This document shows positions 13,001-23,768 of a stretch of 64,000 nt of DNA, piece by piece (within the stretch, counting starts at the first letter, position 1; each line of letters begins with the position of its first letter). Below the pieces are notes generated by a model. The model was not told the DNA's origin, searched no databases, and saw nothing but the letters and a program-made list of their open reading frames with translations. A program made the position numbers and the translations under genes. Source of the stretch: Chromobotia macracanthus (taxonomy: Eukaryota > Chordata > Actinopteri > Cypriniformes > Botiidae); the NCBI GenBank assembly GCA_036877525.1, contig JAZGTH010000019.1:2898001-2962000 (forward strand), in the 5' to 3' direction.

Positions 13001-16000
13001 ACCCATTTGTCTCTGACTTTGTGATGTAGTTTAGGACGAGACATACAGTGAGACTGTATTTTCTAACGTACCCTAGGGTCCACATTCATTGAAGCTCAAT
13101 GAGATATGGACAGACCCAGACAGCTGGTGTCAGCCTCACATTTACCCAAGCGAGTCACTGATGTACATCATTAAGGATATATACAGCTCAACCTCTCAAC
13201 TGTCACCTACCTCAGTAAGGCCAATAGTGACAGCAAAAAAGAACTCATACAGAACATACAGTAGAAAATCCCCAGCTTGCTTTGGATTCTAAAACATTCT
13301 GTCTAGTTAGTCTCCAGAGAACATAAAAGTACTATACTTTTATACTATGGTATCAGATGGTGTCCCTGTGAGTTTGTAAAACATTTTTAGGGAAGACGTC
13401 CTCGAGCATCCAACGTTTGCCCCAAGTAAAATCTTGTCTTTGGTTTCATGCATTATGCAAAGGGTGGAATCACAGACAGACCTAGGCTAAGTACAGAAAG
13501 CTTTTATCCACATGAGCTGTTCAGCACCATTACGCTTTAATGTGGTGCTCTTCAAAGATGCTTAACCTGCCTGTGTGGCAGCACAGCAGAAAAGAATGAT
13601 AGACATCTCATTTGAAGAAGAACTGATGACATCTGGCCAAAGGAGATCTTAACATCTCAATTTTCTCACGTTTCTCCAATGCAAAAGTAAGATGGAGAGC
13701 AAATAAAGACTTTGCAGTCTCTGATTTTTCTCTTCAAAAAAATAAATTTCAAGGTGTGTTCACCTTGATTTTCAGAAGACATCATAACAAAGTTTCAAAA
13801 TGTGCTAAGGTTTGCCAATGTACCCAAGTCTGTAATTAAAAGTCAGCGATACTTATTAGATTTGTCAAAGACCAAATCTGAGCTGTGCTATCCACACTAG
13901 TTTTATAGTTTTATACTATTACTGTATGTCAGTGATTGTCTTCAAGTGAATTTTAGTGAGGAATTTTAGAAGAAACATCTGAGACAAGGTTGATATATGC
14001 ATGAAACATAGGTCCTCAATTAAGGAGAGCTATGAGAAAAGCAAGCGTTAACTTCTTTGCGTGGTTGAGGAAATGTCCCAGTCAAGTCACATAAGGTGAT
14101 TTTATTGAGAATACATCTTGCCATCAATGTTTATTTAAAGCTATAGAAACACACTGACAATTATTTTATCAGTTTTAAAATAATAATTATTGTATCATAA
14201 CTTTGCAAGGGCAAGTTAAATACTTTACAGTCTTAAATACTTTACAGTCTCGCAACTTGAATAATGTTGCCAAGTGCCAAGTTTATTGAAGTTGTCAAGA
14301 CTGTAAAGTATTTAAGAAATATTGAAACCAGATAATTTAGACAGACGAGACAGTTAAAAATCAAGAGAGGAATACTTGTGCTTCTTTGGTATTAAGACTG
14401 CAATGAGAGAAACCAAAGAAAGTGTTTTACTAGTGAGTGGTTTTATTTTCATGAATAGATGTCCAGACAAGGATGCCTTTACAAACCATCTTTTAAAGTC
14501 TTGTTGAGACAGTGGAGGTATTTCAATCCTCAGTACAAACAATGTTGTTCTTGTTGTTATGTTTTCGTTTGCCAGACAGTTGTTCCCTCTAGGCGCTGAG
14601 GAATTGCATCCCCTTGCAAAATAAATGACCCAGCGACAGGCAAATCGAATGAACTAGAGGCACACAATGTATTAAGCCTACAAAGTAACGGATCCTTCTT
14701 CATCAGTGTCAGACCCAAGCATCAAATGTGCACAGAGTGAGAGAGCAGAAGGGAGATGCAATAATGTGTGTGTCCCTGTGTGTATGCAGGAATCCATAAG
14801 TGATCCACCCTCTCTCTGATCTGTCCTATCCCCAGGTGCGCCTAGAGTGGCCTACAGATCTCGCCATCAACCCTATGGACAACTCCATCTATGTGCTTGA
14901 CAACAATGTGGTTCTACAGATCACAGAGAATAGGCAAGTGCGCATTGTGGCAGGCAGGCCCATGCATTGTCAGGTGCCAGGCATTGAGTACACCATGGGA
15001 AAGCGTGCCATTCAGACCACTCTGGAAGGTGCGACTGCCATTGCTCTCTCCTACAGTGGTGTTCTCTACATCGCTGAGACAGATGAGAAGAAGATCAACC
15101 GTATCAGACAAGTTAGCACAGATGGCGAGATTTCTCATCTGGCAGGAGCACCCTCTGACTGCGATTGCAAGAATGACGCCAACTGTGACTGTTACCAGAT
15201 GGGTGATGGCTATGCCAAAGATGCCCGGTTAAATGCACCTTCCTCTCTGGTAGTCTCTCCTGATGGAACCCTCTATGTAGCTGACTTGGGAAACATTCGA
15301 ATCCGTGCCATACGCCGCAATCGACCTCCACAAAGCTCTTCAGGTCTTTATGAAGTCGCATCACCTGCCTCCCAAGAACTCTATGTGTTTGACGCCAATG
15401 GAACACATCAGTATACCATGAGCCTCGTCACCGGTGACTATAAGTTTAATTTCAGCTACAGCAATGAGGATGATGTCACAGCGGTAACAGACAGCAGTGG
15501 GAATACTCTCCGGGTTCGCCGTGACCCCAACCGGATGCCAGTGCGCATTGTTGCCCCTGACAACCAGGTCATTTGGCTGACAATTGGCACAAATGGAGGG
15601 CTGAAGACTCTTACAGCCCAGGGACAAGAACTGGTACTCTTCACCTACCATGGTAATAGCGGCCTGCTGGCCACCAAGAGCATCCAAATTGGCTGGACCA
15701 CATTTTATGAGTGAGTGCTTCTACTAATTCCTTTACATAGTCTGTATATGTAATGTGTGTAAATATTTATTTATTGAATATAAAAAAGTTAAACTTATTT
15801 TAGATGGGCAGTTTTGCCAGTTTTGGGATTTTCAGTGCATCTGTGGTGGGGCAGATTCCAGCTGTAAGGTTTAATGCTTTGCTAAGTCTTTTTCCACTGC
15901 GGAGTCTGTAGTTACCAAACCTACTATTTTATTTCACCGCATGCTATTTAGAGCACGGTGAAAATGCTAAATGAATTTGAATGTCATTTTCTGGCTAAAA

Positions 16001-19000
16001 GGTTATACAAAATGCCACATTGGGGTAGATTTTTCTGGTTAGCATGTTGGACACAGTGCCTATGCACCTACCCTGCCATAGCCACAAAGACATTGTGGGC
16101 ATTTACAGGCCTTAGTGATTGTTTCTACAGCGAGCCGTGTCATAATGGCTGTTTTATTGGGTTTGTGGGTTAGGATTAATCCCCAATTTAGTCAGAAAAT
16201 GACCTCAGGCCAGTTCCTTTTGTGAGCCAGCCTATATTATATTCAGCCCACACTGACTGAAATGTCCCAAATTCCAAATCAAGTTGTCCATTTGACCTCA
16301 GTCAGAACAGTATACAAATTCATGCTCAAACAAGTGCCCAAGCAAGACAGACTGTAAACTATAATTATAGGCTAGTGTGCGTAATATCATGCCATCAAAG
16401 GAACTGCTGATCACACATCAGTGAGATTTATATGTAGAGGGTGTGTAAGATTTTTTAATTTCTTAACATGCCTAGTCAGTATTTCTGCTTTAAAAGTTAA
16501 ACAAAGCAAAATCTGTCCAAATACCCCATAAAAGCAGCTTAATGTAAGTACCTGTGGTTGGTAATCACTGCTGTAATGGCATTTCTGATTTTCAGTTATG
16601 ACAGCGAGGGGCGTCTGACCAACGTAACCTTCCCCACTGGGGTAATCACCAGTCTGATTGGAGAGATGGACAGGGCCCTCACAGTGGACATTGAGACCTC
16701 AGGAAGGGACGATGATGTCAGCATCACCACCAATCTCTCCTCCATTGACTCCTTTTACACATTAGTTCAAGGTGTGTGTTGGCCTGCAGTAAGTCTCTGC
16801 TGTGTTGTTATCATTATTAACAATGACCACTGATGGGTCCATAAACTGACTTGTTGCTTTGAGTCTTGGAAATGTTCCACATTGATAATCAAGCTGTAAC
16901 TCACATGCTAAATCAATATTAAGGACCAAATACTCATTATTCATTCATCAAGGCTAAAATTGTCAGATGGTGATTTATAGTTTCCCAATAAACAAAGCAC
17001 TGAAGTGAATTAAAAGGACTCAACAGCTCGGCTCTGAACTAATATATCTGCATTGCACTATTTAAAGCTAAAGTGTAAAATTTTGTCAATGTTACTATCC
17101 TAGTTTAATACACAGAGAGACAACTACAGAATAAACCATTCCCCTGAAAAGTCTTCACACAGTGGCTTGGTAGCACTATAAAAGCATTGCTGTTTGGAAA
17201 ACTTGTTTGAAAGCAATCATTATTTTTGACATTTTAACAAAATCCTCATGAAGTTTTTCATTTTTATTACCTTTCTTCTCACTCTCTTGATGTTTGCCTC
17301 TCTATAGATCAGCTAAGAAACAGCTACCAGGTGGGCTATGATAGCTCTATGAGGGTCATCTATGCCAATGGAATGGACTCGCACTTCCAGACCGAGCCTC
17401 ATATTCTTGCAGGTGCATCCAACCCCACAGTGGCCAGAAGAAACATGACCCTGCCTGGAGAAAATGGACAGAACTTGGTGGAGTGGCGCTTTAGAAAAGA
17501 ACAGACCAGGGGGAAAGTCATAGTGTTTGGCAGGAAACTCAGGGTATGTAAAAAATGTCATTTAAAAGAGGATTTTTTAAAGAGCTTTGAAGGAAAACTC
17601 TACCCCAGAATGAAAATTCTCTCATAATTTACTTAGGCCATCCCAGATGTTAATGAAAGAGTTATGTTAAATAGCTTTTCCTAGCTTTATAACGCATTGA
17701 TCAGTGTTCAGCGTTTTGAAGCTCCTAAAAGCACATCCATCCCATGTGACTCCTGTGGGTTAATACATGTCTTCAGAAGTGAAATGATTTGTGAAAGAGA
17801 AAAAGATTAATATTTTGGGTTTATTTAGTGTTTATTATGTCACGTATCGATGTAAACAAAAAGATCACATTCAAATATGGCGGCATATCAATTACAGCGC
17901 ATCTCATTGGTTGTTGTGTCTCGTGATTGTGTTTTGTCAAAACATATGACGACTAGTGATGAGACACGAGAGAACCAATGAGATTCTTGAAAGTTTTTGA
18001 TATGGGGGTTGGCATGCCCCCATGTTGGGTGTACTCAATCATATAGATATGTATAATAAAGGCTGAAATAAAATCATAAACATCTGGGATGGCATTAGGG
18101 TTAGTAAATTCTGAGAATATTTTCATTCTGCGGTGGAGTTCTACTTTTTATGAAGTTTATTTAACAAAGTACGGGAGGAGCATGGTCATGGTCTTGCAGC
18201 ATCCCTCTGCAACCCATCGTCTCACTCTTGGCTGATATTTATCTCAAGGATGGGGGGAGTACTCTGGGTTCGGGCCAATTTCGCATCTATGAATATTTGC
18301 GATTACATGTTAATTTGAACTTGTGAAATAAGATAAGAATATACTTACATACTACTTAGAATAATTTATTATATCTGTAATAACTGTCACTATAAACATT
18401 CTTGCTCCATGATTTGAGAGCAGTTAATTATATATATTAAGTGGCTTCACCATAATATTCATATTGCAATTTGAAATAGCTATCTTTTTGAAATTATGCA
18501 ACCAGTAGACACATATTGCTTTGTTATGAAAAATAATTAAATCATTACAGTGTCATTTGTTGTGGCACAGATGACAGAGGAAGTACAGTAGAACAAGAAA
18601 AGCAGATGATCTCAGAGAATTGGTCTTATAAGTGTCTTATATGGAAAACTACTCCAGCATTTCAGACTTCTCAATGTCAAACATGGAACACTTTATAATA
18701 CTAAATGTCTAGAGATTCTAATTCTAATCTGAGACTAGGATTGTGTTAGTGATCAATATTTATTCAATTATTATGTTCTCTTCAGTCCTAAAAGCAATAT
18801 GTAATGGAAGAGGGGCAATCCATTTTACAGAAAAATATTAAACCTGGAGTTAGCAATGAATGTTTAAATCAATATAAACATTTTGTTTTCTTATTGGAAA
18901 GGTCAACGGTAGAAACCTGCTCTCTGTGGACTATGACCGCACGCTGCGAACAGAAAAAGTATATGATGACCATCGCAAGTTCCTCCTGAAGATTGTGTAT

Positions 19001-22000
19001 GATGCCTCTGGTCATCCTACCCTGTGGGTGCCCAGCAGTAAGCTGATGTCTGTCAACCTCACCTACTCCAGCACTGGCCAGGTCACAAGCATCCAGAGAG
19101 GCCCCACAATTGAGAGGGTAGAATATGACAGCCAAGGACGAATAGTCTCAAGAACCTTTGCTGATGGAAAAACCTGGAGTTATACCTATCTGGACAAGGT
19201 AAGAAAGCCATAATCTTCAGACATTTACAGCCCAACTGTCTGAGAACTTTGCAAGTGTAGTTTTGTCATTTTTTTCTTTAGTTAGCCTAAAGAATGAGCA
19301 CATTGCCTCATCAAGTTTTTTCTGAATGGGTCATCTTGTAACAATCCATTATCACTGTTTTAGATTTACAAATTACGTTTGTTAATCCAAAGAAAAATAT
19401 ACCTATATTATAAACACCTCTAGTTATCAGGATATCAGAAGCTTTCTTCAAATTATGTGGGTGGTTTATTGACTTGGTCTCTGGGAAGTACAGAGAGGGA
19501 GAAAAAGGAATGTTGTGGAAGTTTTTTGTGAGGGAAATGGCTTTGTGAGCTCAAAAGCAGGCACAGTTACAGTCTCTAAATGAGGCCACAGGGAAAGTTT
19601 GATTCCAGACTAATGATGTCATAAAGGTCTTCTCAAGAAAGAGAAGACAAAGACTAACAGTGATGTGAAACTGCCACACTTGCACCTCCAACCCATCATA
19701 CTTGCAAGGAAATACCTTGCAAGGCATTGTGGACATTTAAATATTGTGAAATGTAAGGTTTTTAGCTATTTTTATTAGGTATTTGATAAACTGTGAGTTC
19801 CCCAGAAAAGAGCCCTTAGCTAAAACTTAGCAGTTTTGTGGAAAGAAAAACACTGTATGTGAATGTGTAAAATAAATATGCATGGCTTACCTGCCTTTCC
19901 ATCACCTGCCACATGCACAGGTAGCATGACCAGTGAGAAGATATCACTACTGGTGGAGAAACATGCCACCAGTAGTGCCTGGGGAACTAGAATAATGTCT
20001 GTCCAAGTATGGTTGACAAGGTGAAGGCTTCTCACAGGTAGATTGTAGCAGTTCCCTGAGATGGAGAGGCCTCTGAGGATAGCCTTCAGAGTCTGCTGCC
20101 CCCAACCATCCCCCACCCCCACCCCCAATGGTTACTCTGCTTTTTTTGTACCAGGCAAAAGAAGTATGTGAATTGATACTGCAGTTTTGAAAGCAAAACT
20201 CTGGGGATTGCAGCATTTAAACCCCATGGCGGGAAATGCTTCTTTATCATCCTTTGCTTCACCTCGCTTCTCACATTGTCCAACAAGACCCAAAACAGTC
20301 TAAGAATAAACATGAGACCTCCATTATTCATAACTCAGACAACGTACAGAATTGTTTGTTTACCTTAAGCATACCAATTTCCTCAAGTTTCACAATGTGC
20401 AGAGCAGGCCACAAACTGATTTCGGTACAGGCAAAAGAGTAATTGCAGAACATTTTACAATTATGCAGCCATGCACATTCAACACACCTACATTTAGAAG
20501 CTTGAGGTTCAAGGTGAACTCAGTTAGGCAAAGAAATACTCACTGAACGGCGCACTACTACCTGCTTTCATACACCATATGTATTTTAAAGGCATTTAAG
20601 GAAAGCATGTTAATGATTGTTGAGATTAATTTTTCCTCTCTCCCATCTTTTGATTTACAGTCTATGGTGTTGCTTTTGCATAGCCAGCGGCAATACATCT
20701 TTGATTACGATCTGCAGGATCGACTCTCCGCCATCACCATGCCCAGTGTTGCCCGTCACACCATGCAAACCATCCGTTCTGTGGGTTACTATCGCAACAT
20801 CTACAATCCGCCTGAAAGTAATGCCTCCGTTACAGTAGACTACAGTGAGGACGGCCAGCTGTTGAGGGTAGCACACTTGGGCACTGGTCGCCGTGTCTTG
20901 TACAAGTACCGCAGACAGAATAAGCTGTCTGAGATCTTGTACGACAGCACACGGGTCAGCTTCACCTATGATGAAACTGCAGGTGTACTGAAAACCGTCA
21001 ACCTACAGAGTGAGGGTTTCATTTGCTCTATCAGATATCGACAGATTGGCCCACTGGTGGACCGTCAGATATTTCGCTTTAGCGAGGATGGCATGGTCAA
21101 TGCTCGCTTTGATTACACCTATGACAACAGTTTCCGAGTCACCAGCATGCAGGGAGTCATCAATGAGACCCCGCTTCCTATTGATCTCTATCAGTTTGAT
21201 GACATTTCTGGCAAGGTAGAGCAATTCGGCAAATTTGGCGTCATCTACTACGACATTAACCAGATAATCTCCACAGCTGTCATGACCTATACAAAGCACT
21301 TTGATGTCCATGGCCGCATTAAGGAGATCCAGTATGAGATTTTTCGCTCTCTCATGTACTGGATCACAATCCAGTATGACAACATGGGTCGTGTCACCAA
21401 AAGAGAAATAAAGATCGGTCCTTTTGCGAACACCACCAAATATGGCTACGAGTATGATGTGGATGGACAGTTGCAGACAGTTTACCTAAATGAAAAAATG
21501 ATGTGGCGGTACAATTATGACCTGAACGGCAACCTACACTTGCTGAACCCTGGCAACAGTGCTCGACTCACACCACTTCGTTATGACCTACGGGACCGCA
21601 TTACACGGCTGGGCGATGTGCAGTACCGCATGGATGAAGATGGTTTTCTCCGGCAAAGAGGTGCCGAAATCTTTGAGTACAACTCCAAGGGCCTCTTAGT
21701 TCGGGTGCACAGCAAAGCCAGTGGCTGGACTATCCAATATCGTTATGATGGGTTAGGAAGACGTCTGGCCTCTCGCAATAGTCTTGGTCAGCACCTTCAG
21801 TTCTTCTATGCTGATCTCAACTACCCTACACGCATCACCCATGTGTACAACCATTCCAGCTCAGAGATCACCTCGCTTTACTATGACCTCCAAGGACATC
21901 TGTTTGCTATGGAGATCAGCAGTGGTGAAGAGTTTTATATAGCATGTGATAACACAGGTACACCACTCGCAGTCTTCAGCAGTAATGGGCTTCTCCTCAA

Positions 22001-23768
22001 GCAGGTACAATATACTGCTTATGGAGAGATCTACTTTGATTCTAATCCTGACTTTCAGTTGGTTATTGGATTTCATGGTGGCCTATATGACCCCTTAACA
22101 AGACTACTACACTTTGGAGAGAGAGACTATGACATTCAAGCCGGTCGTTGGACCACCCCAGATATTAGCACCTGGACCAGGGTGGGCAAGGACCCAGCTC
22201 CCTTCAACTTGTATATGTTCCGCAATAATAATCCTGTAAGCAAAGTGCATGAGGTCAAGGAGTATGTCACAGGTGAGGAGAAATTATACTTATTTATTGA
22301 GTATCCCTCTGGCATACTGGAATTTACTTCTGTAAGAATTATTTTATTTATTTTCATTAGAATGCATTGTATACATGGCTAAGACAGTTAATAAAGTATA
22401 GCATATTTTGTACATGACATAATGTAAAAATAATCAGATCCTGTTTATTTCAAACAATGCTTTTTTGTTCACAGATGTCAACATCTGGCTGGTGACATTT
22501 GGCTTCCATCTTCACAATGTAATCCCAGGATTTCCCATCCCTAAATTTGACCTCACCCAGCCCTCATTGGAAATGAGGAAGAGTCAACTGTGGGATGACC
22601 TACCGGTATGCTGTCTAACTCCCTGTTTTTTCTGCTTAATGTTTTCAGCTTCCTGTGTCCTACATAAGCTAGTGGCTGGATCTTCCAAAAACTGTTATTA
22701 CTGAAACAGATACATTCAATCCTCATTGTGGTCTTTGGCTCAGCAGTAAGGAAGGCTATTACCATTTTCAGTCTGCCCTAATGAAACATTTAACATTTAA
22801 TGTGCTAATGTGCCCCGTTGTTAATTTTGCTACCATGACAGAAGCATTGTTACATCTGTGGATCTGTTCCACAAATCTGAAATTTTAGCAGTTACACTCT
22901 TATTTAAATGTTTGTTAATTAGTTTCAAAGTCTAGGCTCAGTGCTGGCACATTTTACTTTAGTTGCTTCAAAATGTATCATAGTATTTAAGTCTTTTTCT
23001 GTTGTCTAGTCCATCTCAGGGGTCCAGCAGGAGGTTATGCGGCAGGCCAAGGCATTCCTATCCTTTGAGAGGATGCCCGAGATCCAGTTGAGCCGCAGAC
23101 GTTCTAGCCGGGAAAAACCTTGGTTGTGGTTTGCCACAGTTAAATCACTCATTGGCAAAGGTGTAATGCTTGCCATCACCAGTAAGGGCCAGGTGGCCAC
23201 TAATGCACTGAATATAGCCAATGAGGACTGCATTAAAGTGGCCACTGTGCTCAACAATGCCTTCTATCTGGAAGATCTGCACTTCACTGTGGAAGGTCGC
23301 GACACACACTACTTTATAAAGACAAGTTTGCCCGAGAGTGATCTGGGCGCACTGCGACTCACCAGTGGCCGTAAAAGCCTAGAGAATGGCGTCAATGTAA
23401 CTGTGTCACAATCCACCACTGTGGTCAATGGGCGCACTCGTCGTTTTGCAGATGTAGAGTTGCAGTATGGTGCATTGGCTTTGCATGTCCGCTATGGCAT
23501 GACACTGGACGAGGAGAAGGCACGTGTCTTAGAGCAGGCCCGTCAGCGAGCACTGTCAAGTGCATGGGCACGGGAGCAACAGCGTGTACGTGATGGGGAG
23601 GAAGGTGCACGTCTTTGGACAGAAGGTGAGAAGAGGCAGTTGCTTAGCTCTGGAAAGGTGCTTGGTTATGATGGCTACTATGTACTGTCGGTGGAGCAGT
23701 ATCCTGAACTGGCCGACAGTGCCAACAATATCCAGTTCCTGAGGCAGAGCGAAATTGGGAAGAGGTAA
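3832..23768 (+). CDS. tenm3: teneurin-3, 3' half of the gene (11 exons, 5' partial)
   Basis: Type II transmembrane adhesion protein of neurons. It binds latrophilins and itself across synapses and guides circuit wiring. Exons: 3832-4081, 6295-6315, 10258-10490, 11436-11590, 14836-15710, 16596-16771, 17308-17543, 18902-19198, 20661-22272, 22475-22605, 23010-23768. All junctions are GT-AG, and the joined frame stays open for 1580 complete codons to TAA. In order the product has NHL beta-propeller repeats (about residues 1-370 of this part), a YD/RHS shell, an RHS core motif (GLYDPLTRLLHFGERDYD), the C-terminal toxin-fold domain and a TCAP peptide. The C-terminal ending ADSANNIQFLRQSEIGKR is the teneurin-3 type, and the neighbours dctd and irf2 fit the tenm3 locus. 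The cytoplasmic, membrane and EGF exons lie left of the window. Confidence 0.95.
4082..6294 (+). other. tenm3: tenm3 intron upstream of the microexon
   Basis: AT-rich intron with no recognised gene or repeat family. Its last 55 bases are an unusually long pyrimidine tract with a UGC motif at 6282-6284, only a few bases before the acceptor AG. That arrangement is seen at neuronal microexons. Confidence 0.75.
6295..6315 (+). CDS. tenm3: tenm3 21-nt microexon, alternative insert in NHL propeller
   Basis: These 21 bases lie between a strong polypyrimidine tract plus AG (6293-6294) and a consensus donor gtaag (6316). Spliced between exons 3832-4081 and 10258-10490 they add exactly seven residues and give the reading R-NKDFRH-S, with the flanking codons split as AG|A and AG|C. 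This matches the vertebrate teneurin insert in the beta-propeller that is alternatively spliced and changes latrophilin and homophilic binding. Skipping it keeps the frame. Far too short to appear as an open reading frame, it was found by looking for the missing insert between the two neighbouring exons. Confidence 0.93.
8826..9285. mobile_element. piggyBac-like MITE (460 bp)
   Basis: A perfect 14-bp terminal inverted repeat, CCCTCTGATGCATG, is present at both ends. Each end is directly flanked by TTAA (8822-8825 and 9286-9289), the target duplication made by piggyBac transposases. The interior is AT-rich and encodes no transposase. The 79-codon frame at 8990-9229 lies wholly inside and resembles nothing known. 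It is a non-autonomous insertion in a tenm3 intron. Confidence 0.8.
9888..10180. mobile_element. short inverted-repeat MITE (CAGTGGCCCCA ends)
   Basis: Perfect 11-bp terminal inverted repeats, CAGTGGCCCCA at 9888-9898 and its complement at 10170-10180, enclose 293 bp of AT-rich non-coding DNA. TA precedes the left end, but TT rather than TA follows the right end, so a Tc1/mariner-like origin is only suggested. The right end lies 77 bases before the acceptor of the next tenm3 exon. Confidence 0.5.
10258..10490 (+). CDS. tenm3: tenm3 exon: NHL propeller
   Basis: Encodes residues about 91-167 of this part. It carries the NHL strand GQLYVSDTNSRRIF and the conserved EQCLPFDEARCGDGGKA segment. The acceptor is ctattag and the donor gtaaaaag. 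The first base completes the codon split with either the microexon or the exon at 3832. Confidence 0.95.
10491..11435 (+). other. tenm3: tenm3 intron
   Basis: 945-bp intron. The open frame at 11178-11486 merely runs across the acceptor into the next exon. Nothing else is recognised. Confidence 0.75.
11436..11590 (+). CDS. tenm3: tenm3 exon: NHL propeller
   Basis: 155-nt exon, acceptor ccatgcag and donor gtagat. It encodes about 52 residues, including GIAVDKNGFIYFVDGTMIRK and LLGSNDLT, a canonical NHL repeat of teneurins. It leaves in phase 0 after a Gln codon. Confidence 0.95.
11954..11978. repeat. (AAT)n microsatellite
   Basis: About eight AAT units in a row within a tenm3 intron. Confidence 0.9.
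14232..14316. repeat. long near-perfect hairpin (inverted repeat)
   Basis: The left arm begins CTTAAATACTTTACAGTCT and the right arm ends with its exact 19-base complement at 14298-14316. After a small mismatch the stem continues with CAACTTGAATAA against TTATTGAAGTTG (one mismatch), leaving a loop of about 15-20 bases. A direct repeat of the outer arm (TAAATACTTTACAGTC) lies just upstream at about 14218-14233. It could be a tiny palindromic MITE or an intronic hairpin RNA; nothing in the sequence decides. Confidence 0.75.
14836..15710 (+). CDS. tenm3: tenm3 exon: end of NHL propeller and start of YD shell
   Basis: 875-nt exon (acceptor atccccag, donor gtgagtg) encoding about 291 residues. 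It has four further propeller strands (for example SIYVLDNNVV, GVLYIAETDEKKINRIRQV and GTLYVADLGNIRIRAI), a cysteine-rich loop (DCDCKNDANCDCY), then the entry to the YD shell (ELYVFDANGTHQYT and NGGLKTLTAQGQ). The last codon is split as GA|T. Confidence 0.95.
15711..16595 (+). other. tenm3: tenm3 intron
   Basis: 885-bp intron. The small open frame at 15958-16173 has no homologue I know. No repeat recognised. Confidence 0.75.
16596..16771 (+). CDS. tenm3: tenm3 exon: YD shell
   Basis: 176-nt exon (acceptor ttttcag, donor gtgtgt). With the preceding exon it makes YDYDSEGRLTNVTFPTG, a classic YD repeat, followed by a DDDVSITTNLSS segment. Confidence 0.95.
16772..17307 (+). other. tenm3: tenm3 intron
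   Basis: 536-bp AT-rich intron with a pyrimidine-rich 3' end. No other feature seen. Confidence 0.75.
17308..17543 (+). CDS. tenm3: tenm3 exon: YD shell
   Basis: 236-nt exon (acceptor tctatag, donor gtatgt). It encodes residues about 571-648, including MRVIYANGMDSHFQTEPH and EWRFRKEQTRGKV, which match the teneurin shell. It ends in phase 0 (Arg). Confidence 0.95.
17590..18149. mobile_element. long-TIR palindromic MITE (about 560 bp)
   Basis: The two ends are inverted copies of each other over about 60 bp. The left end contains CAGAATGAAAATTCT and GCCATCCCAGATGT; the right end contains their complements ACATCTGGGATGGC and ATTTTCATTCTG. A second nested inverted pair, TCTCATTGGTT / AACCAATGAGA, lies inside at about 17904-17983. 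No transposase is encoded. The type is common in fish genomes. It begins 46 bases after a tenm3 donor site. Confidence 0.75.
18150..18901 (+). other. tenm3: tenm3 intron, remainder
   Basis: AT-rich intron sequence between the MITE and the next exon. The acceptor before 18902 has a modest pyrimidine tract (ttattggaaag). Nothing else recognised. Confidence 0.7.
18902..19198 (+). CDS. tenm3: tenm3 exon: YD shell
   Basis: 297-nt exon of exactly 99 codons, phase 0 at both ends, donor gtaaga. It encodes GRNLLSVDYDRTLRTEKVYD, DDHRKFLLKIVYD and GRIVSRTFADGKTWSYTYLD, consecutive YD repeats of the teneurin barrel. Confidence 0.95.
19199..20660 (+). other. tenm3: tenm3 intron
   Basis: 1.46-kb intron. 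A C-rich run lies at about 20098-20128. Overlapping small open frames on both strands (19551-20546) share no known domain. Confidence 0.75.
20661..22272 (+). CDS. tenm3: tenm3 large exon: YD repeats and RHS core
   Basis: 1612-nt exon (acceptor tttacag, donor gtgagg) encoding 537 residues. It carries many YD motifs, such as YIFDYDLQDRLSAITMP, GVIYYDINQIIS, GYEYDVDGQLQTVY, YDLNGNLHLLNPGNS and YRYDGLGRRLAS. It ends with the RHS-core signature GLYDPLTRLLHFGERDYD and AGRWTTPD. This exon forms most of the hollow shell. The in-frame sequence upstream of 20661 is intron. Confidence 0.96.
22475..22605 (+). CDS. tenm3: tenm3 exon: linker after RHS core
   Basis: 131-nt exon (acceptor ttcacag, donor gtatgc). 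With the previous exon it reads VTDVNIWLVTFGFHLHNVIP, then GFPIPKFDL, the conserved segment that runs inside and out of the shell. It ends in phase 0. Confidence 0.95.
22606..23009 (+). other. tenm3: tenm3 last intron
   Basis: 404-bp AT-rich intron. No other feature seen. Confidence 0.75.
23010..23768 (+). CDS. tenm3: tenm3 terminal exon: C-terminal toxin-fold domain and TCAP
   Basis: 252 codons plus TAA, acceptor gttgtctag. It contains SLIGKGVMLAITSKGQV, NALNIANEDCIKVATVLNNA and GRDTHYFIKTSLPE, then NVTVSQSTTVVNGRTRRFAD and the charged helix up to LWTEGEKR. This is the conserved teneurin C-terminus, related in fold to bacterial GHH toxins but acting here as an adhesion domain. The final 40 residues before GKR form the TCAP-3 type peptide. 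Confidence 0.96.
   Translation, partial: SISGVQQEVMRQAKAFLSFERMPEIQLSRRRSSREKPWLWFATVKSLIGKGVMLAITSKGQVATNALNIANEDCIKVATVLNNAFYLEDLHFTVEGRDTHYFIKTSLPESDLGALRLTSGRKSLENGVNVTVSQSTTVVNGRTRRFADVELQYGALALHVRYGMTLDEEKARVLEQARQRALSSAWAREQQRVRDGEEGARLWTEGEKRQLLSSGKVLGYDGYYVLSVEQYPELADSANNIQFLRQSEIGKR
23637..23756 (+). other. tenm3: teneurin C-terminal associated peptide (TCAP-3 type) coding segment
   Basis: Forty codons lie between a dibasic Lys-Arg (23631-23636) and a terminal Gly-Lys-Arg before the stop. The segment begins QLLSSGKVLGYDGYYVLSVE and ends NNIQFLRQSEI. Length, dibasic start and GKR amidation-type end match TCAP peptides. The sequence is of the TCAP-3 class, which supports the tenm3 call. 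Whether it is released as a free peptide cannot be seen from DNA. Confidence 0.85.

Larger units (their letters stand above)
11591..14835 (+). other. tenm3: tenm3 intron
   Basis: 3.2-kb intron. It holds an (AAT)n microsatellite at about 11954-11978 and a long hairpin at 14232-14316. No coding signal fits teneurin or another family. Confidence 0.75.
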
